Source of the DNA: a bacterium
Lineage (GTDB): Bacteria; AUK180
NCBI GenBank assembly: GCA_030622125.1
Contig: JAUXGM010000145.1
Coordinates: forward strand, 1-5,303
DNA: 5,303 nt
Direction of reading: 5' to 3'
Numbering within the stretch: the stretch's first letter is position 1; each line of letters starts with the position of its first letter. The notes under the pieces are model-generated. The model worked only from the letters and a program-made list of their open reading frames with translations, did not search any database and was not told the origin of the DNA. Made by a program: the position numbers and the translations under genes. Below, piece after piece: positions 5,260 to 5,303 of this stretch.

Positions 5260-5288
5260 GCTTGTTTTCTGAATTTAATATTTTTTTA

Positions 5289-5303
5289 CTAACCTCTAAC
5301 CTC
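5289..5303. repeat. 7-bp tandem repeat running off the right edge (CTAACCT)
   Basis: CTAACCT (5289-5295) is repeated at 5296-5302 and the window ends one base into a possible third unit. The unit length equals that of the repeat at 4833-4860. Confidence 0.5.

Larger units (their letters stand above)
4822..5303. other. Non-coding, repeat-rich region without a convincing gene
   Basis: These 482 bp hold no reading frame with recognisable family motifs or a good ribosome binding site. The open frames on both strands (for example 4859-5065 and 5084-5272) run straight through palindromes and tandem repeats. Instead there are heptamer tandem repeats near both edges, a perfect palindrome, several hairpins and two identical 21-bp direct repeats, listed separately. 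The region looks like accumulated small repeat elements or the remains of a mobile element. Confidence 0.65.

Noticed and set aside
5084-5272. Plus-strand open frame of 62 codons with a hydrophobic start
   Set aside because: It is made up of tandem repeats, the 21-bp repeat and the nested hairpin; a small membrane protein cannot be supported.

Overview
This 5.3 kb window comes from an AT-rich bacterium. It shows bacterial sigma-70-type promoters, Shine-Dalgarno sites (AGGAGG), a bacterial class II tRNA-Leu without an encoded CCA end, and a TPP riboswitch. No gene here fixes the phylum. The heptamer tandem repeats and short palindromic elements at the right end are of a kind seen in many environmental and candidate-phylum genomes, but that is only a hint.

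Left part (1-3468, minus strand): a probable three-gene operon reads leftward from an extended -10 promoter at 3441-3468. The order of transcription is a small YbjQ/UPF0145 protein (3071-3391), a 690-residue membrane protein with an N-terminal CPBP (CAAX-protease-like) intramembrane protease and a large C-terminal, probably extracytoplasmic, beta-rich domain (982-3054), and an adenosine-deaminase-family amidohydrolase (1-1004). The last gene overlaps the one before it by 23 bp and runs off the left edge, probably missing only its last residues.

Middle part (3469-3768, plus strand): a divergent promoter drives tRNA-Leu(CAG) at 3531-3614. A further promoter at 3621-3648 is followed by a TPP riboswitch (about 3660-3738). 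Its expression platform is a hairpin that traps the ribosome binding site of the next gene.

Right part: the riboswitch controls a single complete gene (3769-4821), a 350-residue member of the PurM/HypE/ThiL (AIR synthase) superfamily. It resembles HypE but lacks the C-terminal Cys tail that HypE needs. Thiamine-diphosphate control suggests a role in thiamine metabolism, for example an alternative ThiL-type kinase or an enzyme of precursor supply. This pairing is the most interesting point in the window.

The last 480 bp (4822-5303) carry no convincing gene. They hold 7-bp tandem repeats at both edges, a perfect 26-nt palindrome, several further hairpins, and two identical 21-bp direct repeats, which together look like a patch of repeat elements or mobile-element remnants.
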